Source of the DNA: Psychrobacter sp.
GTDB lineage: Bacteria > Pseudomonadota > Gammaproteobacteria > Pseudomonadales > Moraxellaceae
Reading direction: 5' to 3'
Assembly: GCA_029267175.1 (NCBI GenBank)
Contig: JARIDJ010000079.1
Span: 1-64,000, forward strand
DNA: 64,000 nt
A program made the translations under genes and the position numbers. Below, piece by piece: positions 48,824 through 57,381 of this stretch; position 1 is the stretch's first letter; each line of letters begins with the position of its first letter. The notes under the pieces are model-generated. The model saw only the letters and a program-made list of their open reading frames with translations. It ran no database searches and had not been told where the DNA came from.

Positions 48824-49867
48824 TCAAAGCCCAACCATCTTTGTGATAATGGCATAATGATCTTCGAACATCATCTTGGCATCAAGCTCAGCCAGTGGTA
48901 ACCAAAAAGCGCGAGCGGCATCATCACCGCCTTTGACTTTTGGTAGACCTTCGGCATCACTCTTTAATTGTAAATAAAAAGCTTGGGTAATGGTGCGTCC
49001 ACGTGCGGAGCGATAAGGATCATCAAAGGTATGCTGACTGTGAAATGAGCCACGCAGTACTGGCTCTGGTACCTTGAGACGGGTCTCTTCGCGTAGCTCA
49101 CGGATACAGGCATCAAACAGAGTCTCTTTGGGGTTGAGAAACCCGCCCGGCAAGGCCCAAAGACCACGTCCCGGCATACTGCGGCGCTCAACAAGTAAGA
49201 TATGTCCAGATTGCACCACCAAAGCATCGGCAGTCATGAAGGTCGGCGGATAGGGCGCCGCTTCCCATTGTTTTTTATACTTATCAATAAATCCCGCCTC
49301 TTCATGCAAGCGCTGATACTCGCAGGTTTCTCTAAATTCGCTGAGCACTTGACGAGTCGCCTCAGGGGTACGCTCAGGGGTTGGCATCGCGCCCATCAGA
49401 TAGCTATCACGAATAGGAGTGGCGGAGAGATTATGATAGTTTGGTACCGAGACTGAGGCCCAATAAGGAAATAGCGATAAATAGTAAGAAGAGCTGTCTT
49501 TTGAATGACCGATAAGACCAATATCAGCTTTTAGATCGCCGGTAACCGAACGTACGCTAGCTTGGACATATTTAAGCCAGCGCGTGTCGTTATAAAGCGC
49601 GTCATCAAGCGCTACGCAGTGGATTCTATCCGCCTCAGCTTTTGCATAAGCGCCTTTGATCATAGCAGTGCGCTCGCTGACCGAAAACGGATTGCGCAGA
49701 CTACGCGGCAGATTAGCAGAGCCAATAAGTATAATAACCTCATCTGCGCGTTTTAGGGCTTCATTGATGACGGCCATATGCCCGCAATGAAAAGGCTGAA
49801 AGCGGCCGATAAAAACTAGATAATTATAACGTTTTTTATTATTTTTCTTGGCTGATGATTGGCTCAT
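48824..49867 (-). CDS. Bifunctional NMN adenylyltransferase / Nudix hydrolase (NadM-Nudix)
   Basis: A 347-residue two-domain enzyme. The N-terminal nucleotidyltransferase (about 14-185) has FIGRFQPFHCGHMAVI with the (H/T)xGH-type motif and the later SATPIRDSYLMGA. The C-terminal Nudix domain has GGFLNPKETLFDACIRELRE (about 241-260) continuing as ETRL. It makes NAD from NMN and ATP; Nudix partners act on ADP-ribose. GGAG lies 5 bases before the ATG. First gene of the NadM-NadV-SGNH unit. Confidence 0.94.
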   Translation of the reverse strand: MSQSSAKKNNKKRYNYLVFIGRFQPFHCGHMAVINEALKRADEVIILIGSANLPRSLRNPFSVSERTAMIKGAYAKAEADRIHCVALDDALYNDTRWLKYVQASVRSVTGDLKADIGLIGHSKDSSSYYLSLFPYWASVSVPNYHNLSATPIRDSYLMGAMPTPERTPEATRQVLSEFRETCEYQRLHEEAGFIDKYKKQWEAAPYPPTFMTADALVVQSGHILLVERRSMPGRGLWALPGGFLNPKETLFDACIRELREETRLKVPEPVLRGSFHSQHTFDDPYRSARGRTITQAFYLQLKSDAEGLPKVKGGDDAARAFWLPLAELDAKMMFEDHYAIITKMVGL

Positions 49868-49998
49868 ATAGCTCCATTCCCTACGACAAACTTATTTATT
49901 ATGACGACAAGTGTATGCAATGACGCTAATACTGACACAGCTTAAGAGTGGCTGACAAGTGTAAAGATGTTTTGTGGAAGCACAAATAGATGCTTTAT

Positions 49999-50028
49999 AA
50001 AAAACCCCTCTAAAAATAGAAGGGCTTT
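49999..50028 (-). terminator. Terminator of the glutathione S-transferase gene
   Basis: acccctcta/tagaagggct arms with weak pairing in the middle and an A run on the left that is a T run on the minus strand. Confidence 0.65.
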
Positions 50029-50057
50029 ATAGTGATTATTTATCAAGCTAGACTGAT

Positions 50058-50699
50058 CTATAGGGATTCAATCTTCTCTAGACCTTGTTGTTCAATGACG
50101 GCAGTCAAGCCATCATCAGCCTCCATACGTTTGATAAAGCCATTTAGATTACTGTATTTGGATAAGTCAATCTCAAACTTCTTCGCCCAGGTTAACGTTA
50201 TATAGAGATAGACATCAGCCGTGGTTTTGGTGCCTGTTAAATAGTCTTGTTTACCTAATTGCTCATTAGGCAGTCTCATGAGATGAGCAATATTGTCTTT
50301 GGCTTTTTTCTTTAAGCTCTCTTGTGCCGCTTCTCCTTCCACAAAACCATCAGGACCGAACAGTGGCGCAAAAGCCTTGTGAACGTCAGCGTTAATAAAA
50401 GCTAACCAATGCATAATATCGGCTTTGCCCGCCGCTGAGGTATCCATACCAAAAATATTAGCCTCAGGATAATTGGCATCGATATAGACTTGGGTGGCGA
50501 TATTTTGAGTGACGATGATGTCGGAGCCTTCAGTGTTATCGACAATTGCAGGTACAGCGCCTTGTGGATTAATACGCAAATACTCTTCTGATTTGACTGA
50601 ATCATGATCTAGCAACTCAAGCTCATAATCAGCGCCAGTCCACTCCAAAGCGGTATGCGGCACGACTGCGCAAGTTCCTGGTATGACGTATAACTTCAT
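50058..50699 (-). CDS. Glutathione S-transferase
   Basis: A 213-residue cytoplasmic protein. The thioredoxin-like domain begins MKLYVIPGTCAVVPHTALEW with the beta-class Cys/Ser region, followed by the glutathione-contacting NPQGAVPAIV. The all-helical C-terminal domain ends with the conserved TTADVYLYITLTWAKKF. AGGAG precedes the ATG. Specific substrates cannot be read. A Fur-box-like sequence lies upstream (50716-50733). Confidence 0.92.
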   Translation of the reverse strand: MKLYVIPGTCAVVPHTALEWTGADYELELLDHDSVKSEEYLRINPQGAVPAIVDNTEGSDIIVTQNIATQVYIDANYPEANIFGMDTSAAGKADIMHWLAFINADVHKAFAPLFGPDGFVEGEAAQESLKKKAKDNIAHLMRLPNEQLGKQDYLTGTKTTADVYLYITLTWAKKFEIDLSKYSNLNGFIKRMEADDGLTAVIEQQGLEKIESL

Positions 50700-50715
50700 A
50701 ATTTACTCCTGTTAA

Positions 50716-50733
50716 TTATTGATTATCATTATA
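50716..50733 (-). promoter_or_regulatory. Possible Fur-box-like site upstream of the GST gene
   Basis: TTATTGATTATCATTATA matches 14 of 18 positions of the classic GATAATGATAATCATTATC Fur box core. It lies 17 bases before the GST start, but the region is AT-rich, so a chance match is quite possible. Confidence 0.25.
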
Positions 50734-50812
50734 AAGTCTAAACAGCGAGCTTGGGTAAGTCCGTTACCTTCTGTGAAGTTAGTAATAATAGTTGTAGCGC
50801 TACTAATTAAGC

Positions 50813-51718
50813 TTAACTTGCATAGTTATCAATCCATGCAGCAACGGTAGGCCAAATCTCATTTGATGAATGGCGGCTCATTAGCACTCGCGTATGATCG
50901 TAATCTTCCAAATGACCGTTCGCCAACGAGTATTCGATAAAGACGTTATCAGCATTACCAAAATTATCAAAAAATAGCTTACAGCCGCGAGTAGGCGAGA
51001 CAAAACGATCGCCTTTGCCGCTGATAGCATAGACAGGAGGAGTTATATCTACCATAGCTGCTCGATAATCAAAACACTGATTTTTATCTTTATCTCTAAG
51101 AAAGCTACTTTTAAAATTTTTCTGTAGATTCCAGTCGTACCACTGGCTCATGGTGTAGTAGCTCTCGTTAAAAGGCCCTAAACCCAGCTTTTTGGCAGGT
51201 ATATAGCCCAGTAACTTGGTGACTAATTTTAGTGCCAGTATTTGGGTGTATCTGATAGGAGTGGTTACGGCGCCGTAGGCTTGACAAGCAAAGGTGCTAA
51301 TACTGTTTATTTTATCGATATAGTCAGGGTATTGGACTAAAAACATCGCCAGTCCAACACCGCCGCCGCTATGAGTCACACAGTGCAGGTTATCGAGTTT
51401 TAGCTCATCGAATAAATAGCAAAAAGTTGCTTCATAGTCATAAGTCGCTACCGTTTCGAAGTTAAATTTTTCGGTTGGTGAGGAGCTATGACCATGACCG
51501 CGCCATTCCATGACGTAGCAAGTATGACCTAATTGGCATAAGTAACTGGCAATTCCTAAACAGACTTTTTTGTCTGAAAAAGTACCATGGGTCAAAAAGA
51601 TGTTTTGTGCTTTATGCGCTCTATGCGTTGTAGACTTTTCACCAGCAGCCGTGACTTTCCAAACGGCAATTTGCTCATTATCTCTCGTAGTTACTAGCTT
51701 TAGAGTTTCGGTAATCAT
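50813..51718 (-). CDS. Alpha/beta-fold hydrolase
   Basis: A 301-residue protein. FLTHGTFSDKKVCLGIASYL gives the oxyanion HG motif, MEWRGHGHSS follows, and the nucleophile is in CVTHSGGGVGLAM (about 117-129), where the usual first Gly of GxSxG is Thr. LANGHLEDYDH carries the likely catalytic His and YAISGKGDRFV the acid. Likely cytoplasmic. Resembles poly-hydroxyalkanoate or lipase-like hydrolases in outline; substrate unknown. No strong ribosome site is visible. Confidence 0.8.
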   Translation of the reverse strand: MITETLKLVTTRDNEQIAVWKVTAAGEKSTTHRAHKAQNIFLTHGTFSDKKVCLGIASYLCQLGHTCYVMEWRGHGHSSSPTEKFNFETVATYDYEATFCYLFDELKLDNLHCVTHSGGGVGLAMFLVQYPDYIDKINSISTFACQAYGAVTTPIRYTQILALKLVTKLLGYIPAKKLGLGPFNESYYTMSQWYDWNLQKNFKSSFLRDKDKNQCFDYRAAMVDITPPVYAISGKGDRFVSPTRGCKLFFDNFGNADNVFIEYSLANGHLEDYDHTRVLMSRHSSNEIWPTVAAWIDNYAS

Positions 51719-51808
51719 AAAAGCAGCTCAGGGCGGTAAAGGGGGCAGAGTAAAAGCACTATCTTAACTTATTTTGACTAGTATATTTTTTACCTCTTTT
51801 TATTATCA

Positions 51809-51842
51809 TAAAAAAAGGCCAGTAAGAGAGTTACTTACTGGC
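51809..51842 (-). terminator. Terminator of the AhpD-like gene
   Basis: Arms gccagtaag (51818-51826) and cttactggc (51834-51842), with an A run at 51809-51816 that is a T run on the minus strand. Confidence 0.85.
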
Positions 51843-51856
51843 TGCTAATGGTTTTG

Positions 51857-51905
51857 TTTTTACAGTGCTTTGTTTTTTACAGTGCTTTACTTTTTATAGT
51901 ATTTA
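51857..51905. repeat. Three tandem 17-base units
   Basis: tttttacagtgcttt begins at 51857 and again at 51874; a decayed copy (tttttatagtattta) begins at 51891. The spacing is exactly 17 bases each. Non-coding, just after the AhpD-like gene. Confidence 0.75.
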
Positions 51906-51945
51906 GCTAGTTTGCTTAGCTTTTATTGTATCACTCAGTTGCTTT

Positions 51946-52293
51946 TTAGTCCGCTTTACTAAATTCGTTAAATGACGCGACCGCCTCTGCTGCATACATC
52001 ATCGAGGGGCCACCGCCCATATACACACAAACCCCTAGAGTCTCAGCGACTTCTTGCTCTGTCGCGCCAAGTCTAACCAAAGCTTTGGTGTGAAAGCCAA
52101 TACAAGCATCACAGCGACCGCCAACGGCTAATGCCAATGCAATTAGCTCTTTGGTTTTTAGATCAAGTACGCCATCAGCAGTGGCCGCGGCACCAAGCTG
52201 TGAGAAAGCTTTGGTGGTTTCGGGTATGTTTTTATGTAGCTTTGCCATGTTGGTGGAGACGTGTTTAGTGATATCTTTGAATGATTTACTCAT
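51946..52293 (-). CDS. Carboxymuconolactone decarboxylase family (AhpD-like) protein
   Basis: A 115-residue protein with the AhpD-type redox motif: an acidic KTKELIALALAVGGRCDACI followed by GFHTKALVRLGA, giving Glu, CxxC and His in the right order. Such proteins are small alkylhydroperoxidase-like thiol enzymes rather than true decarboxylases. AGGAGT lies 7 bases before the ATG. An AT-rich palindrome upstream (52346-52371) may be its operator. Confidence 0.9.
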   Translation of the reverse strand: MSKSFKDITKHVSTNMAKLHKNIPETTKAFSQLGAAATADGVLDLKTKELIALALAVGGRCDACIGFHTKALVRLGATEQEVAETLGVCVYMGGGPSMMYAAEAVASFNEFSKAD

Positions 52294-52845
52294 GGGTTAC
52301 TCCTCGTTGGTTTAACATTTAGACCATATATTTACTATTAATTATTATAATATATAAATAAATATATTATATCAAGCCCCTTAATGCGGATTTGTTATAA
52401 AATTAAAACCAATAGAGAGTGAGAATGACTTAACAGTAAGCTTTGTAAAGATAAGAGATACTTGAAACTAAAGTCATCGGCTACATATAAATGAGCAGCT
52501 TAAAGCTTTGTTAGCGATAGTCCGTTAAGGTTAAAGCTATTTTTATGCAGCGATTTTGTTAGTTTTTATTAATTCATAGTGGCGCAGTCGGAATTGGCTG
52601 TTTATTGCGTTATAATGAGCATACTGAACGTATAAAACCCTAGCTCGTAGGTATTGAACAACTCTAATAATAAATACTGATGATTTATAGACGGATGCTT
52701 ACTTAGCTTTAACAGCTTTATATTTTTAGCTAATGAATAGCTGTCTATACAATAATTTTGTTTAACTTATCTGACCATTATTACCCCTTAAAGACACTCA
52801 AGCTGCAAAAAAAGCGCACTAGTGTCCTAACATATAGGAAGCATT
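52294..52845. other. Divergent intergenic region, AhpD-like gene / nfuA
   Basis: About 550 bases. It has an extremely AT-rich palindrome at 52346-52371 and a TATAAT hexamer at 52611-52616 without a good -35. No gene is seen. Confidence 0.5.
52346..52371. promoter_or_regulatory. AT-only palindrome, possible operator
   Basis: tataatatat (52346-52355) and atatattata (52362-52371) are perfect inverted arms with a 6-base spacer, about 55 bases upstream of the AhpD-like gene start. MarR-type regulators such as OhrR bind AT-rich dyads near peroxide genes; the link is inferred. Confidence 0.35.
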
Positions 52846-53535
52846 ATGAGTAATCAAAACCCAAGCGCAGCCGCTCCTGCTAACGCTGAATCAGCAGAAT
52901 TTGAATCAGCGCTTGATACTGAGCAGATCCAGATCAGGAGCAATATTACTATCACTGAAGCTGCCCAAGGTTATCTAGCAGATTTGCTCTCTAAACAAGA
53001 TACTGATGGTATCGGCGTACGTATCTTCGTTGAGCATCCAGGTACGCCGCGCGCTGAGTGCTGCATGGCCTATAACCAACCTGGCGAAGAAGATAGCGCC
53101 GATCTCAAATTCAGCTATGATAGCTTTGAGGCCTTTATTGACGCCGCCTCTGTACCTTATTTAGAAGATGCAGTCATCGATTATAATAAAGATCGTTTCG
53201 GTGGGCAGCTGACTTTCCGCGCGCCCAATTCAAAAGTGCCAAAAGTCGGCGCTGATGCGAGCATTGAGGAGCGTATTAACTATGTGCTGCAATCGGAGAT
53301 TAACCCAAGTCTAGCGGCGCACGGCGGCGATGTGCAATTGCTGGAGCTGATCGAAGAAGAAGGCGTCGGCCTGACTGCTGTGCTGAAATTTGGTGGTGGT
53401 TGTCAGGGCTGCTCAGCGGTCGATATGACTTTACGTCAAGGGGTTGAGGTGCAGCTTAAGCAGCAAATACCAGAGCTGACACAAGTGGTCGATGATACCG
53501 ACCATACTCGTACTGAAAACGCTTATTATAAGTAG
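52846..53535 (+). CDS. nfuA: Fe-S biogenesis protein NfuA
   Basis: A 229-residue Fe-S carrier. The N-terminal degenerate A-type domain (about 31-125: [16 protein letters not shown], then [17 protein letters not shown]) lacks the usual A-type cysteine set apart from the Cys-Cys pair. The C-terminal Nfu domain has the CxxC in [20 protein letters not shown] (about 183-202). The first 27 residues are an Ala/Glu-rich extra. AGGAAGC lies upstream of the ATG. Single gene with terminator. Confidence 0.96.
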   Translation: MSNQNPSAAAPANAESAEFESALDTEQIQIRSNITITEAAQGYLADLLSKQDTDGIGVRIFVEHPGTPRAECCMAYNQPGEEDSADLKFSYDSFEAFIDAASVPYLEDAVIDYNKDRFGGQLTFRAPNSKVPKVGADASIEERINYVLQSEINPSLAAHGGDVQLLELIEEEGVGLTAVLKFGGGCQGCSAVDMTLRQGVEVQLKQQIPELTQVVDDTDHTRTENAYYK

Positions 53536-53644
53536 GCTCTAAGTAAAGATAAAGTAAGCTCTGAGTAAAGATAAAGTATGAATTGACTTTGCTTATGAGA
53601 TATATTCATTAAGTAATGAAAAATTCGCTATTCTTTTCATAAGG

Positions 53645-53676
53645 AAGCTGGGTTATGATTAACTCAGCTTTTTTTA
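53645..53676 (+). terminator. Terminator of nfuA
   Basis: Stem aagctgggtta / taactcagctt with one mismatch, loop tgat, followed by a T run. Confidence 0.88.
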
Positions 53677-53687
53677 TGCCTATCATT

Positions 53688-53696
53688 TGGTAAAAT
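53688..53696 (+). promoter_or_regulatory. Candidate extended -10 promoter of metY
   Basis: TGGTAAAAT, extended -10 with a 5/6 hexamer. Its predicted transcript start (about 53703) would leave almost no leader for the ATG at 53706, which supports the GTG at 53733 as the start. Confidence 0.4.
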
Positions 53697-53732
53697 GTTT
53701 TTTTAATGATTATAACGAATAAGGAGTACTTT

Positions 53733-55037
53733 GTGAGTGCAGAACAACTAGAAAACGGCAATAGCCAACGTTTAGAGACTTTAGCTATTCATGCCGGCTA
53801 TACCGTAGAGCCTACCACCAAAGCGGTAGCGGTGCCTATTTATCATACCAGCTCTTACGCTTTTGATAATACTCAGCACGGCGCAGATTTATTTGATTTA
53901 AAAGTCGCTGGCAACATCTACACCCGCATTATGAACCCAACTAACGCAGTGTTAGAAGAGCGCGTTGCAGCATTAGAGGGCGGTATTGGCGGTTTAGCAG
54001 TCGCCTCTGGCATGGCGGCGATTACTTATGCGGTGCAGACTATCTGTCAGGCAGGAGATAATATCGTCGCAGTATCGACGCTATATGGCGGTACTTATAA
54101 TCTATTTGCTCATACGTTGCCGCGCCAAGGTATTGAAGTGCGCTTCTTTGATCATAACGACCCTGAGTCTATCCGTGATCTAATTGATGATAAGACCAAG
54201 ATGGTATTTGCTGAGAGTATCGGTAACCCACTTGGCAATATCATCGATATTCAAGCGGTAAGTGATATCGCGCACGAATATGGCGTACCAGTGGTGATTG
54301 ATAATACTGTAGCCACGCCAGCACTTTGCCGTCCTTTCAAGTTCGGTGCTGACATTGTCATTCACTCATTGACCAAGTATATGAGCGGTACGGGGACCTC
54401 TATCGGTGGCGCTATCATTGATAGTGGCAAATTTGCTTGGGGGGACTATCCTGAGCGTTTCCCGCTGCTAAACGAGCCAGATGTGAGCTATCACGGGGTA
54501 GATTTTGTCAAAGATGTGGGCGCAGCGGCCTTTATTGCGCGTGCTCGCGTCGCACCACTACGTAATACAGGGGCAGCACTAAGCCCACTTAATGCCTTTA
54601 GTATCTTGCAAGGTATAGAGACTTTAAGTTTACGAATGGAGCGCCATGTACAAAACGCGCAAGCGGTCGCTGAATATCTAAAAGGCCATGATAAAGTCGC
54701 TTGGATTAAGTATGCTGGCCTAGCAGATCACCCCGATCATAAGCTGGCGCAAAAATACATGAAAGGCACGCCATCTGCTATTTTAACGTTTGGCGTAAAA
54801 GGAGGCCGCGAAGCTGGTGCGCGCTTTATTGACGCTTTGCAACTGATTACCCGTCTAGTCAATATTGGCGATGCAAAATCTTTGGCAAGCCATCCGGCCA
54901 CCACCACCCATCGTCAGTTAAATGCTGAGGAGCTCAAGCAAGCTGGCGTGAGCGAAGATATGATACGATTATCGATCGGTATTGAGCATATTGAAGATAT
55001 CAAAGCCGACTTAGAACAAGCTTTGGCTGCCGCTTAA
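53733..55037 (+). CDS. metY: O-acetylhomoserine aminocarboxypropyltransferase (MetY)
   Basis: A 434-residue PLP enzyme that makes homocysteine from O-acetylhomoserine and sulfide. Motifs: LETLAIHAGYTVEPTTKAVA, PTNAVLEERVAALEGG, ASGMAAITYAV, and the PLP lysine in ADIVIHSLTKYMSGTGTS. The frame is open to an ATG at 53706, but AAGGAG lies 6 bases before the GTG at 53733, so GTG is preferred. Direct sulfhydrylation suggests methionine synthesis without cystathionine. Closed by a bidirectional terminator. Confidence 0.95.
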   Translation: MSAEQLENGNSQRLETLAIHAGYTVEPTTKAVAVPIYHTSSYAFDNTQHGADLFDLKVAGNIYTRIMNPTNAVLEERVAALEGGIGGLAVASGMAAITYAVQTICQAGDNIVAVSTLYGGTYNLFAHTLPRQGIEVRFFDHNDPESIRDLIDDKTKMVFAESIGNPLGNIIDIQAVSDIAHEYGVPVVIDNTVATPALCRPFKFGADIVIHSLTKYMSGTGTSIGGAIIDSGKFAWGDYPERFPLLNEPDVSYHGVDFVKDVGAAAFIARARVAPLRNTGAALSPLNAFSILQGIETLSLRMERHVQNAQAVAEYLKGHDKVAWIKYAGLADHPDHKLAQKYMKGTPSAILTFGVKGGREAGARFIDALQLITRLVNIGDAKSLASHPATTTHRQLNAEELKQAGVSEDMIRLSIGIEHIEDIKADLEQALAAA

Positions 55038-55068
55038 TACAATAATAAACACAGTAGTTACTCAAAAT

Positions 55069-55105
55069 AAAACTCCCACCTCATTTATTGAGATGGGAGT
55101 TTTTT
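55069..55105. terminator. Bidirectional terminator
   Basis: Arms aaaactcccacctca / tgagatgggagtttt with one mismatch, loop tttat, then T's. It lies between metY and the convergent sugar kinase. Confidence 0.9.
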
Positions 55106-55198
55106 ATTTACCAGCTTAAAGCTCAAAACCACTCACAACTATAGATATAACTGTCGTTGTCATTATCAGCTAGCATTATAGGTTAGCACTATAGCTAG

Positions 55199-56218
55199 TT
55201 ACGCGCTCAGTACTCTGCGCGCAATGTCTTTGTACACTTGCGACTCTAAACGCGGGCCAAACTGTTGAATCACTTGCGCCGATACTTCGCCCGCCAGACG
55301 TCCGCATTCGGGTAAAGAGTAATGCTGAGACAACGCGTACAAAAAAGCCCCAGAGTAGTTATCACCAGCGCCATTGGTATCGATGACATCGATTACTTTA
55401 GGAGTAGGCACTTGATGAACGCTTACCTCTGACTGATTATCAGGCTTATGAGCGATAATAGTATCGTTAGCGCTATCGGTAACTACCGCGATGTGGCAAT
55501 AATCGAGAAGGGCGCGAGCTGCGGCTTTAATCTGCTTCTTCTCCGTGAATAGCTTGGCCTCTTCGCTATTACAAAATATCACCGCGACCTTATTACCAAG
55601 CATATTGAGCAGGCCCTCTTTGGCAAACTTCACTACCGCAGGATCTGCAAAGCTTACGGCAATCTTGGCATTATGGATACCGGCTTGATGACGTAATTTG
55701 GTCATAGCCGGTTGAATGGTTGCAGACATCGCTAGGTAGCCCTCTAAATACAACCAATCTGCTTTTATTAAAGCCTCAAAGTTGACGTTTTCTTCCGCGA
55801 TATCAGCAGAGGTGCCAAGATAGGTTTGCATAGTGCGCTCACCATCGTCAGTCACCGCAACCACACAAGAGCCTGTCACACCGCCGCTATGAACTGACTG
55901 CTCTGAGGTCGCTACTCCTGCCTTATTTAGATCTTGCAAATAAAACTGACCCGGCTCATCATCGCCTACGCGGCAAGCATAAAAAGGCTTACCGCCTAAG
56001 CTGGCAAAAGCGTACATAGCATTAGCTGCTGAGCCGCCACCGGCCTGCTTTGAGGGTTCAATATTGGCTAATTGAAAATAGGCGAGCAATTGCTGCTGGT
56101 CTTCAAACTGCGCTAGCGTCATATTACCTTTGGTTAATGCCGTCTCTTCTAATTCAGCATCGCTAAGCACATATTCGTGATCCACTAAAGCGTTACCTAC
56201 TGCTATTACATCGTACAT
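55199..56218 (-). CDS. PfkB-family kinase, adenosine kinase type
   Basis: A 339-residue ribokinase-like enzyme. The early YDVIAVGNALVDHEYVLSD and GGSAANAMYAFASLGG motifs bind substrate. The catalytic end motif is DTNGAGDNYSGAFLYAL (about 283-299), carrying the base Asp. The N-terminal part matches proteins annotated as adenosine kinase in gammaproteobacteria. Adenosine is the likely substrate, but other nucleosides or sugars cannot be excluded. AGGAGGC lies upstream of the ATG. Confidence 0.85.
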   Translation of the reverse strand: MYDVIAVGNALVDHEYVLSDAELEETALTKGNMTLAQFEDQQQLLAYFQLANIEPSKQAGGGSAANAMYAFASLGGKPFYACRVGDDEPGQFYLQDLNKAGVATSEQSVHSGGVTGSCVVAVTDDGERTMQTYLGTSADIAEENVNFEALIKADWLYLEGYLAMSATIQPAMTKLRHQAGIHNAKIAVSFADPAVVKFAKEGLLNMLGNKVAVIFCNSEEAKLFTEKKQIKAAARALLDYCHIAVVTDSANDTIIAHKPDNQSEVSVHQVPTPKVIDVIDTNGAGDNYSGAFLYALSQHYSLPECGRLAGEVSAQVIQQFGPRLESQVYKDIARRVLSA

Positions 56219-56317
56219 GACTTGCCTCCTTAAATGAGCTAAAAACTGTGTTTTAAAACCTATGTTTTAAGATAAGTAGTTTAAAATCTATCAAATTGTT
56301 ATCACCAATTAACTATC

Positions 56318-57253
56318 TTACGCCTGCAGCTCAAGTAAACGCTGATATAAGGCATTTTTTTTGACGCCAGTGAGATCAGCGGCCAAAGCTGCCGCTTTTT
56401 TTACTGATAAGTCCTCTAGTAGCCGCATTAGTAGTTGGTCATGGACACTAATATCATCGCTATCTTGGACGCTAGCTGCTCCTGCAACCACTACTACAAT
56501 TTCGCCGCGCTGCTGATTATCATCAGCTTTGACAAACTCAATCAGTTCAGCAAGTGTGGTTTTATGTACCGTTTCAAAGGTTTTGGTTAGCTCGCGACAA
56601 AAGGTCGCCTCGCGCTCAGCACCGAAGACGGCTGCCATATCGGTTAAGCTTGCGATGATGCGATGCGGCGCTTCGTAAAATATCAAGGTTTCTGTACGCG
56701 ACTTTAGCGCCTCAAGTTGTTTTTGACGGCCATGAGTTTTGGCATTCAAAAAACCAATGAAGCTAAAGCGATTGGAGGGTAGGCCTGCAACCGATAGCGC
56801 AGCGATAGCGGCTGAAGCGCCAACAACAGGCGAGACGGTGACTCCGGCATCGTGAGCAGCTTGTACTAACTGATAGCCTGGATCGCTGACTAATGGCGTG
56901 CCAGCATCACTAATTAGCGCCACCGAATGGCCTTGCTGGATCATCTCAATGATTTTTGGCGTTTGAATAGCGCTATTATGTTCGTGATAAGCCCAAAGCT
57001 TGTTGTGGCCTTTTTTATTGGAGTCGTTGTCTGATAAAGCATCTGCTTCGTCATTGCGAACATCGGCTACTTTGTCAGCTTTGGTGGCTATGCCAAAATG
57101 CGACAACAGCTTGCCTGAGGTGCGAGTGTCTTCGCAGGCGATAATAGCGACTTGCTTTAGCGTCTCAATGGCGTGAGGGGTCATGTCGGCCATATTGCCA
57201 ATAGGGGTCGCCACAATGTATAAACACGCTGGCATCTTGGTAGGGGTAGACAT
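56318..57253 (-). CDS. rsmI: 16S rRNA (cytidine(1402)-2'-O)-methyltransferase RsmI
   Basis: A 311-residue SAM methyltransferase of the tetrapyrrole-methylase fold. Family motifs: LYIVATPIGNMADMTPHAIE (about 11-30), ACEDTRTSGKLLSHF, VALISDAGTPLVSDPGY and SFIGFLNAKTHGRQ. A polar insertion of about 25 residues (DKVADVRNDEADALSDNDSN) lies between the second and third motifs. Divergent from yraN, the usual arrangement. Confidence 0.96.
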   Translation of the reverse strand: MSTPTKMPACLYIVATPIGNMADMTPHAIETLKQVAIIACEDTRTSGKLLSHFGIATKADKVADVRNDEADALSDNDSNKKGHNKLWAYHEHNSAIQTPKIIEMIQQGHSVALISDAGTPLVSDPGYQLVQAAHDAGVTVSPVVGASAAIAALSVAGLPSNRFSFIGFLNAKTHGRQKQLEALKSRTETLIFYEAPHRIIASLTDMAAVFGAEREATFCRELTKTFETVHKTTLAELIEFVKADDNQQRGEIVVVVAGAASVQDSDDISVHDQLLMRLLEDLSVKKAAALAADLTGVKKNALYQRLLELQA

Positions 57254-57381
57254 GAAAACCTCATTAGAAAAATTAAAAATAGCCTCTCAAGAAGGTACAA
57301 GTTGCGCCTTTATTGAGTAACTAGTGCATTTAAGTAAATGTTATAAATAATAGCATGCGCCAAAAACCTAGCTAGTTTAGC

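Noticed and set aside
46505..49867. Phage-type NAD reconstitution or anti-phage module (NadV plus NadM)
   Set aside because: No phage, effector or mobile genes nearby; the cluster fits normal chromosomal NAD salvage.
52594..52616. Sigma-54 promoter (TTGGC...TTGC) upstream of nfuA
   Set aside because: The GG-to-GC spacing is one base short of the required 10 between the elements, and nfuA has no known sigma-54 control.
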